This document shows, piece after piece, positions 1 through 6,247 of a DNA stretch of 6,247 nucleotides. A program made the translations under genes and the position numbers. This DNA is from an uncultured Eubacterium sp. GTDB taxonomy: Bacteria; Bacillota; Clostridia; Lachnospirales; Lachnospiraceae. Under the pieces are notes generated by a model. The model ran no database searches. It was given only the letters and a program-made list of their open reading frames with translations, and was not told the DNA's origin. The stretch spans positions 1 to 6,247 of the forward strand of contig CANPET010000099.1 of the NCBI GenBank assembly GCA_947573465.1. Direction: 5' to 3'. Position 1 is the stretch's first letter; every line of letters begins with the position of its first letter.

Positions 1-607
1 CATGTAAAAGAATAATATCCCCCGGTTTTGTATTCTTTATAACACGCCTTGCAACAATACCTGCATTTTGGTCCTTCCAGTCTTCCGGATCCACACTCCA
101 CAACACGATAGACATATCTGTCTCTTCCAACAGTCTGTCATCCCAATCACCATAGGGCGGGCGAATATACTTAGGTGTTTTTCCTGTCACTCTTTTAATA
201 CACTTATTTGTCTTTTCAATTTCCTCTTTAGAAGTTTCGTAATTACTTCTTTTCAAATCAATATGTGAATATGTATGATTTCCTACAATATGTCCCTCTT
301 TACTCATTCTTCGGACAACATCTTCACTGTACTGAATCTCCCTTCCCGTCAAAAAGAACGTAGCCTTAACACCACGTTCTTTTAATCCATCTAATAGTAT
401 CTCTGTATATACCGTACTCGGTCCATCATCAAAAGTAATCGCAACCTTTGGTTTTTCACTCATCTGGTCACTCGCCACCCCTGCCTGAACAGCATCTCTG
501 CTTTCTACCTTTTCAAACTTCTCAGGTTCTTTTACTTCACTTCTTCCTATATACCATACAGTAATGTTTAAAACAACTAATAATAATAAAATTAAATTCT
601 TTTTCAC
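1..607 (-). CDS. Polysaccharide deacetylase (NodB-fold), membrane-anchored, partial at the left edge
   Basis: This is a carbohydrate esterase 4 type deacetylase, expected to remove N-acetyl groups from a cell-wall polymer (peptidoglycan or chitin-like) outside the membrane, using a divalent metal. The visible 202 residues start with a hydrophobic anchor (about 5-21), then a polar linker (22-53) and the NodB domain. All main motifs are visible: TFDDGP at 58-63 (catalytic base D60, metal ligand D61), HTYSH at 111-115 (metal ligands H111 and H115), RPPYG at 149-153, DPEDW at 173-177, and IILLH ending at 202. The frame leaves the window just before the expected Asp of the last motif, so little of the domain is missing. 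The start is GTG at 605-607: an in-frame TAA lies nine codons upstream with no ATG between, and the ribosome binding site is weak (GGA only). It lies 67 bases after the metal pump gene with no clear terminator between. The natural substrate cannot be told from the sequence. Confidence 0.93.
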   Translation of the reverse strand, partial: MKKNLILLLLVVLNITVWYIGRSEVKEPEKFEKVESRDAVQAGVASDQMSEKPKVAITFDDGPSTVYTEILLDGLKERGVKATFFLTGREIQYSEDVVRRMSKEGHIVGNHTYSHIDLKRSNYETSKEEIEKTNKCIKRVTGKTPKYIRPPYGDWDDRLLEETDMSIVLWSVDPEDWKDQNAGIVARRVIKNTKPGDIILLH

Positions 608-674
608 AACAAATCCATAAACATTTATTAGTTATTCTATGCGTAAAACTTTTCTTTCATTCTCTCAAACAGTC
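608..674. other. Short intergenic gap between the metal pump and the deacetylase
   Basis: I see no stable hairpin followed by a T-run here and no convincing -35/-10 pair on the minus strand. The only self-complementary piece is a trivial AAAACTTTT. The simplest reading is transcriptional read-through from the cad operon into the deacetylase, but a weak promoter cannot be excluded by eye. Confidence 0.4.
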
Positions 675-2750
675 TTATTTTGCTGCTCTCATTGCATTCA
701 AAATCGCTATCACACAGACGCCGACATCTGCAAACACCGCTGCCCACATTGACACAATACCCATTGCCGCCAATAAAAGTACAATTACTTTTACTGCCAA
801 TGCAAAAACAATATTCTCTTTTGCAATGGCAAGGGTCTTTCTTGCAATTTTAATTGCTTTTGCGATGCTTAAAGGGTTATCATCCATCAGCACAATATCT
901 GCCGCCTCAATCGCCGCATCGCTTCCCATTGCTCCCATTGCAATTCCAACATCTGCTCTGGCGAGAACCGGAGCATCATTGACTCCATCTCCTACGAAAA
1001 CCAAACCGTGACTTGTTTCAAGCAGTTTTTCAACATGCGTAACTTTATCTGCCGGAAGAAGTTGCGAATATACCATATCCAGATACAGGCTCTCAGAAAT
1101 CTTTTCTGCAATTTCCTTTCTATCTCCTGTCAGCATGACAATATTATCAATCCCAAGTTCTTTCAGTTTCTTTACTGCTTCTTTAGAAGTACTCTTAATA
1201 CTGTCTTCAATTACTGCATATCCAAGATATTGATTGTCTACAGCTACATGAACAATCGTACCAGCCACCCCTGTCTTTTCACAATTTATCTGAAAAGCTT
1301 CCATCAGTTTTTCATTTCCTGCCAAAATTGTACTTTCATCCAGAACTGCCTTCACGCCTTTTCCGTGAATCTCTTCTATTTTAATCTCTCTCTGTCTGTT
1401 TTCTATTTCATAATAAGTTTTGGCATCTCTTACTTTCAATTCTTCTTTCAAAGATTTCGCAATCGGATGATTAGAATACATTTCTGCAATCGCCGCCATT
1501 TGTAAAAATACAATGTCATCCGTCTTTGACTGAATCTTTGTCACTTTAAATTTTCCCTCTGTCAAAGTTCCTGTTTTATCAAAAACCACTGTACTGCATT
1601 TGGCAATCTGATCTAAATAATCACTTCCTTTTATCAGCACTCCTTTTGTAGATGCTGCACCAATGCCTGCAAAAAAACTCAGTGGCACAGAAACTACCAA
1701 TGCACATGGGCAGGAAATTACCAAAAATGTTAATGCTCTGTAAATCCAGTCATTCCACACACCATAAAAATCCGCAATATCTGCTCCCATAGCAACATTT
1801 ACAAGTGGTGGAATCACTGCCAATGCAAGTGCCAGCCCTACAACAATCGGTGTATAAATCTTTGCAAATCGGGTAATAAATTTTTCGGTTTTTGCCTTTT
1901 TACTGCCTGCATTCTCTACCAATTCCAAAATTTTAGAAACTGTAGATTCACCAAAGACCTTTGTAACCTGTATCGTCAAAGCACCACTAATACTAATAGA
2001 GCCGCTTATAACAGATTGCCCTGACATTACTTCTCTCGGCAGGCTCTCTCCTGTGAGACTGGATGTATCCAAACTCCCCTGCCCTTCAATGATTGTTCCG
2101 TCTAACGGAATTTTTTCTCCCGGTTTTACGACAATCACATCTCCTACTTTCACCTTATCAGGATTTACCTTTTCCATGCTTCCATCTTTTCTTAAAAGGT
2201 TCGCATAATCCGGTCTGATATCCATTAACTCTGTAATAGACTTTCTAGACTTATCCACTGCATAGTCCTGAAACAATTCGCCTACCATGTAAAACAACAT
2301 CACTGCACATCCTTCCGGATATTCGCCTACAAAGAAAGCTCCAAGGCTTGCAATAGACATCAAAAACTGTTCATCTAACGCTTTTCCCTTAAACAGATTC
2401 TTAATTGCATTTACCACAATATCTCTAGCAGTTACCAGATAAATTAACAGGAAAACAATTAACTCTATCGTATCTCTTGTCTGCTCTCCAAATGATTCAA
2501 ACAACCCCGGAATATGAAAAATAACAAAAGCTGCAATAAATACTGCAACACCGGCAATTGTTTTTCTTCTGTCAATTTCTATGCCATCTTCACAACAATC
2601 GCATCCATGTCCATGCTGGTGCCCATGTCTATCATGATTATGCTCATATGCACAATGTTCATCATGACAATGCTCATGATTATGATGATGTCCACCAATA
2701 TCTGTATGATGCTCATTTTTTCTATTTAGAATTTTTTCCATTAACTGCAT
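675..2750 (-). CDS. cadA: P1B-type heavy-metal efflux ATPase (Zn/Cd/Pb), CadA/ZntA-like, His-rich N-terminus
   Basis: This integral membrane pump is predicted to use ATP to export Zn(II), Cd(II) or Pb(II) from the cytoplasm. The 691 residues hold the full P1B core: actuator loop TGES at 233-236, membrane metal site CPC at 347-349, phosphorylated Asp in DKTGT at 391-395, the P1B HP pair at 428-429, TGDR at 541-544 and the hinge GDGVND at 587-592. Lys654 in the seventh membrane helix and Asp675 of a DVG motif in the eighth match the conserved pair of the Zn/Cd/Pb subgroup (P1B-2) and argue against a copper pump, whose signature residues differ. There is no GMxCxxC HMA domain; residues 14-53 instead hold 15 His and 5 Cys. 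The first Met is chosen because GGAAGG lies 7 bases upstream; Met4 is too far from it. It starts 25 bases after the repressor stop, which indicates one operon. Selectivity among Zn, Cd and Pb cannot be read from sequence. Confidence 0.95.
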   Translation of the reverse strand: MQLMEKILNRKNEHHTDIGGHHHNHEHCHDEHCAYEHNHDRHGHQHGHGCDCCEDGIEIDRRKTIAGVAVFIAAFVIFHIPGLFESFGEQTRDTIELIVFLLIYLVTARDIVVNAIKNLFKGKALDEQFLMSIASLGAFFVGEYPEGCAVMLFYMVGELFQDYAVDKSRKSITELMDIRPDYANLLRKDGSMEKVNPDKVKVGDVIVVKPGEKIPLDGTIIEGQGSLDTSSLTGESLPREVMSGQSVISGSISISGALTIQVTKVFGESTVSKILELVENAGSKKAKTEKFITRFAKIYTPIVVGLALALAVIPPLVNVAMGADIADFYGVWNDWIYRALTFLVISCPCALVVSVPLSFFAGIGAASTKGVLIKGSDYLDQIAKCSTVVFDKTGTLTEGKFKVTKIQSKTDDIVFLQMAAIAEMYSNHPIAKSLKEELKVRDAKTYYEIENRQREIKIEEIHGKGVKAVLDESTILAGNEKLMEAFQINCEKTGVAGTIVHVAVDNQYLGYAVIEDSIKSTSKEAVKKLKELGIDNIVMLTGDRKEIAEKISESLYLDMVYSQLLPADKVTHVEKLLETSHGLVFVGDGVNDAPVLARADVGIAMGAMGSDAAIEAADIVLMDDNPLSIAKAIKIARKTLAIAKENIVFALAVKVIVLLLAAMGIVSMWAAVFADVGVCVIAILNAMRAAK
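2592..2711 (-). other. His/Cys-rich metal-binding tail of the P-type ATPase
   Basis: These codons encode residues 14-53 of the pump: 15 His and 5 Cys in 40 residues, including HHH at 21-23, a run of alternating His at 42-48, and a CDCC cluster at 50-53. It precedes the first membrane helix and should be cytoplasmic. Such tails substitute for or supplement HMA domains in some Zn/Cd pumps; a buffering or sensing role here is inference. At the DNA level it is a low-complexity run of CAT/ATG-like triplets, which creates spurious open frames on the opposite strand. Confidence 0.8.
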
Positions 2751-2757
2751 ATCTCTA

Positions 2758-2763
2758 CCTTCC
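2758..2763 (-). promoter_or_regulatory. Ribosome binding site of the metal ATPase
   Basis: On the minus strand, GGAAGG within an AAAGGGAAGG purine run lies 7 bases before the ATG at 2748-2750. It fixes the first Met as the start rather than Met4, and places the site in the 25-base gap after the repressor stop codon. Confidence 0.75.
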
Positions 2764-2775
2764 CTTTCTTCTTAA

Positions 2776-3132
2776 TTACTCCATAACATGTTCCAATCCA
2801 CCATTTAATATGGACTGAATATGATTATCATCCAGTGAATAATATATTGTTTTTCCTTCTTTTCTATACTTAACCAGCCGCATCTGTTTTAATATTCTCA
2901 GCTGATGCGATACTGCCGACTGTGTGAGTCCCAGACTCTGCCATATATCACATACACATAATTCTCCACTGGATAATGCATATAATATTTTTATTCTGGT
3001 AGAATCCGCAAACACCTTAAAAAACTCCGCCAGATCACAAAGCGTTCCTTCGTCCGGCATATTAACTGATATCTTTTCTATCACTTCATTATGATGATGT
3101 TCCCCACCACAATTTTGTATTTTTTCCTTCAT
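2776..3132 (-). CDS. cadC: ArsR/SmtB-family metal-sensing repressor, CadC-like
   Basis: This is a winged-helix repressor of 118 residues, predicted to bind its own operator without metal and release it when Zn/Cd/Pb binds. The helix-turn-helix covers about 62-84 (recognition helix around QSAVSHQLRILK), followed by the wing (KEGKTIYYSL, 91-100). Two metal sites can be recognised. The alpha-3N type is ELCVCD with C59 and C61, backed by an N-terminal C8 and H12-H14. The alpha-5 type is D102-x-H104 with H115-x-x-E118, the same spacing as in SmtB and CadC. The presence of both is typical of CadC. A longer frame begins at 3171, but its first codons lie inside the operator and at the predicted transcription start. 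The ATG at 3130-3132 has AAGGAG 8 bases upstream, so I chose it. It is the first gene of the operon with the ATPase. A close alternative name is a Zn sensor (CzrA/SmtB/ZiaR type). Confidence 0.93.
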   Translation of the reverse strand: MKEKIQNCGGEHHHNEVIEKISVNMPDEGTLCDLAEFFKVFADSTRIKILYALSSGELCVCDIWQSLGLTQSAVSHQLRILKQMRLVKYRKEGKTIYYSLDDNHIQSILNGGLEHVME

Positions 3133-3140
3133 ATCACGCT

Positions 3141-3146
3141 CTCCTT
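3141..3146 (-). promoter_or_regulatory. Ribosome binding site that decides the repressor start
   Basis: AAGGAG on the minus strand lies 8 bases before the ATG at 3130-3132. The upstream in-frame ATG at 3169-3171 has no such site and falls at the predicted transcription start, so the 118-residue product is preferred over a 131-residue one. Confidence 0.8.
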
Positions 3147-3150
3147 TTAT

Positions 3151-3176
3151 AACATATGAACAACTATTCATATATT
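3151..3176 (-). promoter_or_regulatory. 12-2-12 palindromic operator of the ArsR/SmtB type
   Basis: The two 12-base arms, 3151-3162 and 3165-3176, are inverted repeats with 10 of 12 positions paired around a 2-base AC spacer; the core is ATATGAACA / TATTCATAT. The ArsR/SmtB family is known to bind imperfect 12-2-12 repeats with a TGAA...TTCA core. The site begins just downstream of the -10 box and covers the predicted transcription start, a position suited to repression by blocking RNA polymerase. Binding by the adjacent repressor is inferred from sequence and position. Confidence 0.8.
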
Positions 3177-3177
3177 C

Positions 3178-3205
3178 ATTATATTCTAAAAATATAATTT
3201 GTCAA
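3178..3205 (-). promoter_or_regulatory. Consensus sigma-A promoter of the cad operon
   Basis: Read on the minus strand, a perfect TTGACA (3200-3205) and a perfect TATAAT (3178-3183) are separated by 16 bases of AT-rich DNA. Transcription should start near 3171, giving a leader of about 38 bases before the repressor ATG. A fully consensus promoter directly next to the operator fits a strong promoter held off by the repressor. Confidence 0.85.
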
Positions 3206-3227
3206 CATTATTTTTATATGCATTTTA

Positions 3228-3276
3228 AAAGCCATGATACGTAAGATTATTTTATAATCTCGCATATCATGGCTTT
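3228..3276 (-). terminator. Long two-segment hairpin, probable terminator of the SGNH-like gene
   Basis: The outer stem AAAGCCATGATA (3228-3239) pairs perfectly with 3265-3276. After a 4x4 mostly unpaired internal loop, an inner 7-bp stem AGATTAT/ATAATCT (3244-3250 with 3254-3260) closes on a TTT loop. On the minus strand it begins 10 bases after the stop codon at 3287 and ends in a run of four T. The T-run is short, so efficiency is uncertain. It also insulates the cad promoter, whose -35 box starts 22 bases further on. A processed or mobile repeat is an alternative. Confidence 0.65.
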
Positions 3277-3286
3277 CCATTTTATT

Positions 3287-4357
3287 TTATTCTTTCCACA
3301 ATTGTTTTCCTGCCTTTATTTGTTTTTCCAACTCTTTCGAATTATCCATATATCTTTTATATCCTTCAAAATCGTATCCCAGTTTTTCCTCTTCCTTTTC
3401 TCCCCGATGGTCCTCTAATTCATAATTGTCTGTTAAATATTCTCCCAGATATTTTGTAAATTTACTCGCTCCATGATAATTCAAATGCTGCGAATCATTC
3501 CCATCGACTTTCCAGTCAATTCCTATTTTCTCAAAAGTACTTTTCTCATTGCAGTCTAAAAAAGAAACATCATATTTTTCTGCGCACCTCTCTATAACAT
3601 TGTGTTTTTCAACAGTCCATGTAGGGTCCGGCGTCCTTAAAAGAAGAACTTCCATTTTTTGTTCCTGACAAAATTTAATTGTTTTTTCTAAATATTCGTA
3701 ATCTATCTCACTGTACTGCTCCGGCATATCTTCGCTTGACATATCCGTTCCATCAAAACCTTTTTTATAAGTTCTCACCAATGCATTAAATCCTCTGGTA
3801 GATGACTTATTTTCTATATAATTTAATTCCGTAAACTCTTTCCATCTGTCATGAAACATTGTCATCGGAAAAAGGTATTCTACAATATTTGCTTCATCAT
3901 CATACTCGCAATACTTCTGTGCCATCTCAATTTTGTTTTTTCCAAAACGCATATAATCATAACATAGTCTGAAACGCTCTTCTTTTTTGGGATTTTTTCG
4001 TGCTCCTATTTGTATCTCCACCACTACTAATTTAGGATTCTGTGTTTCACATGCTTCTTTTAACCAATAATATGTACCAATCATCGGCTCATGAATAATA
4101 GACAGGTTATAAGAGCAAATCCCCTGTTTTTTATATAATTCCATAGGATTAATCGCTGCTGCACTGACACTCGGTCCAACTACCAGTACATCTACTGTAT
4201 CTTTTTCCAACTCATAAAATGAATTTGTAGTGCTGTCACTATCCCATCTCCATTGTACATAAGTCGGCACAAAAATATTTGTAACAATTATCATTAACAA
4301 CATTAATACTAGTAAAAATGTGAACATCCTTAGAACTTTTGAAATCTTCTTTATCAT
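3287..4357 (-). CDS. Membrane-anchored SGNH/DltD-like protein of unknown substrate
   Basis: The 356-residue product has one N-terminal hydrophobic segment (about 11-30) after a basic start (KK, K, R), so most of it should sit outside the membrane as a signal-anchored protein. The body resembles SGNH/GDSL-fold proteins of the DltD/AlgJ/DUF1574 sort. A strand DVLVVGPS (56-63) is placed like block I, where the family usually has G-x-S, making S63 the candidate nucleophile. Near the C-terminus, DSQH (288-291) followed by LNYHGASKF matches the block V Asp-x-x-His. Related proteins often assist O-acylation of cell-surface polymers, but no MBOAT acyltransferase is visible nearby, so the substrate is unknown. 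A highly charged tail covers 314-356. The frame is open up to an ATG at 4421-4423, but that codon lies inside a hairpin. The ATG at 4355-4357 has AAGGGG 9 bases upstream and puts the hydrophobic segment at the usual place. I see no clear promoter. Confidence 0.75.
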   Translation of the reverse strand: MIKKISKVLRMFTFLLVLMLLMIIVTNIFVPTYVQWRWDSDSTTNSFYELEKDTVDVLVVGPSVSAAAINPMELYKKQGICSYNLSIIHEPMIGTYYWLKEACETQNPKLVVVEIQIGARKNPKKEERFRLCYDYMRFGKNKIEMAQKYCEYDDEANIVEYLFPMTMFHDRWKEFTELNYIENKSSTRGFNALVRTYKKGFDGTDMSSEDMPEQYSEIDYEYLEKTIKFCQEQKMEVLLLRTPDPTWTVEKHNVIERCAEKYDVSFLDCNEKSTFEKIGIDWKVDGNDSQHLNYHGASKFTKYLGEYLTDNYELEDHRGEKEEEKLGYDFEGYKRYMDNSKELEKQIKAGKQLWKE

Positions 4358-4366
4358 TTTGTATTT

Positions 4367-4372
4367 CCCCTT
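4367..4372 (-). promoter_or_regulatory. Ribosome binding site that decides the SGNH-like protein start
   Basis: AAGGGG on the minus strand lies 9 bases before the ATG at 4355-4357. The alternative ATG at 4421-4423 lacks a comparable site and is buried in the stem of the hairpin at 4417-4459, so the shorter 356-residue product is preferred. Confidence 0.75.
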
Positions 4373-4416
4373 AATTTCACATATCGAACTTCTTCTACCT
4401 ATCTGGTATAACCAAA

Positions 4417-4459
4417 ATAGCATAGCTTTTTATTAATTTATAATAAAAAACTATGCTAT
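4417..4459 (-). terminator. 19-bp AT-rich hairpin, probable terminator of clpB
   Basis: Arms 4417-4435 and 4441-4459 pair at 18 of 19 positions (single mismatch 4426/4450) around a 5-base loop. On the minus strand the hairpin starts 35 bases after the clpB stop codon. The outer part is ATAGCATAG/CTATGCTAT, and the arm ends in TTTT before GG. The stem is long but GC-poor and the T-run is short, so some read-through into the SGNH-like gene is plausible. Confidence 0.7.
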
Positions 4460-4494
4460 GATTTTGATTTCAAAAATCTATCACATTTAAAATC

Positions 4495-6247
4495 TTATTT
4501 TACAACTAACTGGTTATTGTCCACATCAAAGATTATCGTATCACCCATATTAACTTTACCCTCTAAAATAACCTTTGCTGCCAATGTTTCCACATTCTTT
4601 TGCAGGTATCTCTTTAAAGGTCTTGCACCATACACCGGATCATAACCATTGTCTGCAACATACTTTTTCGCTGCATCTGTCAGGCAGATTTTCAAATCTT
4701 TATCTGCCAGTCGTTGATTCAGATTTGCAACAATCAAATCAACAATGCCGCCGATATTACTTCTTGTCAACGGTTTAAACATTACGATTTCATCCAGACG
4801 GTTTAGAAACTCCGGTCTGAAATGTCCACGCAAATCATTCATTACCAGTTCCTGATTTTCATCTTTAATATTGCCTTCCTCATCAATACCCTCTAACAGG
4901 AATGACGAACCAATATTAGAAGTCATAATGAGAATCGTATTCTTAAAGTCTACAGTTCTTCCCTGAGAATCCGTAATCCTGCCATCATCTAACACTTGAA
5001 GCAATACATTGAACACATCAGGATGTGCTTTTTCCACCTCGTCAAACAATACAACAGAATATGGTTTCCTGCGCACTGCCTCTGTCAGCTGTCCTCCCTC
5101 ATCATATCCTACATATCCCGGAGGCGCTCCTATGAGACGGGACACACTGTATTTCTCCATGTACTCACTCATATCAATTCTTGCAATATTACTCTCATCA
5201 TCAAACAGACTTTCTGCCAACGCCTTTGCCAGTTCTGTTTTGCCTACACCTGTAGGACCAAGAAATAAGAAGGAGCCAATTGGTTTGCTCGGGTCTTTGA
5301 TTCCTGCTTTGGAACGGATAATCGATTCTGTAATCTTTGTCACTGCCTCGTCCTGACCGATAACTCTCTTGTGCAGTTCTTCGTCCAGATGCAGTGTCTT
5401 ATTTCTTTCTGTCTCAGTCAGTTTTGCTACAGGGATACCGGTCCAGCGGGATATAATTCTTGCAATCTCCTCATCCGTTACGCTTTCCCTCACAAGAGAC
5501 AAATCCTTCGCACCTACTTTTTCTTCTTCTGCCTGTAACTGCTTTTGCAAATCAGGCAATGTACCATACTGTAGCTGTGCAGCCTTGTCCAAATCATAAT
5601 CATTTTGTGCTTTTTCGATATCTTTCTTTACCTGCTCTACCTGTTCCCGAAGTTCTTGCAGTTTGTTGACAGAATTTTTTTCATTCTCCCATGTAACTTT
5701 CTTATTCTGGTACATATCACGAAGCTCTGCCAACTCTTTTTGAAGTTCCTGTAATCTGTCCATGCTTAGATTATCATTTTCCTTCTTCAAAGCTGCTTCT
5801 TCAATTTCCAGCTGCATGACTTTTCTTCTCAGTTCATCTACTTCTGTCGGCATGGAATCCATCTCTGTTTTAATCAATGCACATGCCTCATCTACTAAGT
5901 CAATCGCCTTATCCGGCAAAAATCTGTCCGTAATATATCTGTCAGACAATGTTGCCGCACTGACTAAAGCACCATCCTGAATTTTTACACCATGAAATAC
6001 TTCATACCGTTCTTTGAGTCCACGCAATATCGAAATTGTGTCCTCCACAGTAGGTTCACTAACCATAACCGGCTGGAAACGTCTCTCCAATGCCTTATCC
6101 TTTTCGATATATTGACGATATTCATCCAATGTTGTTGCACCAATGCAATGTAACTCTCCGCGGGCAAGCATCGGCTTTAACATATTACCTGCATCCATGG
6201 CACCGTCCGTTTTTCCCGCTCCTACGATTGTGTGCAGCTCATCAATA
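4495..6247 (-). CDS. clpB: ATP-dependent disaggregase ClpB (Hsp100), partial at the right edge
   Basis: ClpB is a cytoplasmic hexameric AAA+ machine that, with DnaK/DnaJ/GrpE, threads and rescues aggregated proteins. The visible 583 residues begin at the NBD1 Walker B (IDE). Compared with the roughly 857-residue E. coli protein, about 276 residues are outside the window: the N-domain and the NBD1 Walker A. Visible in order are the NBD1 arginine fingers in ALERRF (R55-R56), the coiled-coil middle domain (about 140-256, including the QYGTLPDL segment), NBD2 Walker A GPTGVGKT (330-337), pore loop GYVGY (377-381), Walker B VVLFDE (398-403), arginine finger R483 in NRLDE, and sensor 2 GARPLKR (540-546). 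The long middle domain and the absence of a ClpP-docking LGF/IGF loop separate it from ClpC, ClpA and ClpE. The reading frame is intact. Its promoter and any CtsR or HrcA control lie outside the window. Confidence 0.97.
   Translation of the reverse strand, partial: IDELHTIVGAGKTDGAMDAGNMLKPMLARGELHCIGATTLDEYRQYIEKDKALERRFQPVMVSEPTVEDTISILRGLKERYEVFHGVKIQDGALVSAATLSDRYITDRFLPDKAIDLVDEACALIKTEMDSMPTEVDELRRKVMQLEIEEAALKKENDNLSMDRLQELQKELAELRDMYQNKKVTWENEKNSVNKLQELREQVEQVKKDIEKAQNDYDLDKAAQLQYGTLPDLQKQLQAEEEKVGAKDLSLVRESVTDEEIARIISRWTGIPVAKLTETERNKTLHLDEELHKRVIGQDEAVTKITESIIRSKAGIKDPSKPIGSFLFLGPTGVGKTELAKALAESLFDDESNIARIDMSEYMEKYSVSRLIGAPPGYVGYDEGGQLTEAVRRKPYSVVLFDEVEKAHPDVFNVLLQVLDDGRITDSQGRTVDFKNTILIMTSNIGSSFLLEGIDEEGNIKDENQELVMNDLRGHFRPEFLNRLDEIVMFKPLTRSNIGGIVDLIVANLNQRLADKDLKICLTDAAKKYVADNGYDPVYGARPLKRYLQKNVETLAAKVILEGKVNMGDTIIFDVDNNQLVVK

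Noticed and set aside
1008..1505. A 165-codon open frame on the plus strand opposite the ATPase
   Set aside because: It is fully antisense to the conserved P- and N-domain coding region, is rich in Phe, Ile, Cys and Asn as expected from a reverse shadow, resembles no family I know, and I saw no strong ribosome binding site for it.
2592..2711. CRISPR-like or tandem repeat from recurring CATGAT/CATG motifs
   Set aside because: The recurrence is codon-level His repetition inside a coding frame, without fixed-length repeats or spacers.
2514..2818. Met/His-rich open frames on the plus strand opposite the pump N-terminus
   Set aside because: They are the complement of the CAT/CAC-rich His tail codons, which read as ATG, CAT and similar triplets in other frames. 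They are low-complexity artefacts.
4461..4476. Small palindrome TTTTGA/TCAAAA between clpB and its terminator
   Set aside because: It is short and AT-only apart from one pair, so it is expected by chance in such AT-rich DNA; I could attach no promoter or binding site to it.
4358..4494. Possible separate promoter for the SGNH-like gene
   Set aside because: Candidate -35 and -10 boxes on the minus strand (for example TTGAAA or TATGCT) do not pair at 16-18 base spacing with a good partner, so none is called.
4996..5669. Several plus-strand open frames of 69-115 codons opposite clpB
   Set aside because: They are antisense to strongly conserved ClpB NBD2 and middle-domain sequence, overlap one another in different frames, and have no recognisable domains.
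5985..6167. A 60-codon minus-strand frame within clpB
   Set aside because: It is an alternate frame inside intact ClpB NBD1 coding sequence. The ClpB frame is uninterrupted, so there is no frameshift to explain.

Overview
The window reads as a low-GC Firmicutes chromosome. The AT-rich codon use, the strong AAGGAG-type ribosome binding sites, the consensus TTGACA/TATAAT promoter and the protein sequences suggest a gut Clostridia member, probably Lachnospiraceae. The family assignment is inference, because no rRNA or other marker gene is present. All five genes lie on the minus strand and are listed here in transcription order, from high to low coordinates.

(1) 6247-4495 is the C-terminal two thirds of the disaggregase ClpB, cut by the right window edge. 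It is followed by a 19-bp AT-rich hairpin (4417-4459) that looks like its terminator. (2) 4357-3287 encodes a membrane-anchored extracytoplasmic protein with SGNH/DltD-like features and no recognised partner in view. A long two-segment hairpin (3228-3276) follows it. (3) 3132-2776 and 2750-675 form a heavy-metal resistance operon: a CadC-like ArsR/SmtB repressor, then a P1B-type Zn/Cd/Pb efflux ATPase. A consensus sigma-A promoter (3178-3205) and a 12-2-12 palindromic operator (3151-3176) control it. (4) 607-1 is the N-terminal part of a membrane-anchored polysaccharide (peptidoglycan/chitin-type) deacetylase, cut by the left edge a few bases into its last catalytic motif. No convincing terminator separates it from the ATPase.

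The cad unit explains itself. Metal binding to the repressor should release the operator, allowing the repressor and pump to be made together; the pump then exports the metal. The repressor carries both the alpha-3N (Cys-x-Cys) and alpha-5 (Asp-x-His...His-x-x-Glu) metal ligands. The pump has a His/Cys-rich tail in place of the usual HMA domain. Two start codons are moved downstream of the longest possible frames because of ribosome binding sites and overlap with the operator or a hairpin.

No stretch longer than 300 bases lacks a gene. I found no CRISPR array, tRNA, rRNA, insertion sequence or phage gene, and nothing that amounts to a clearly new system. The least explained items are the solitary SGNH-like protein and the possible transcriptional link between the metal pump and the deacetylase.
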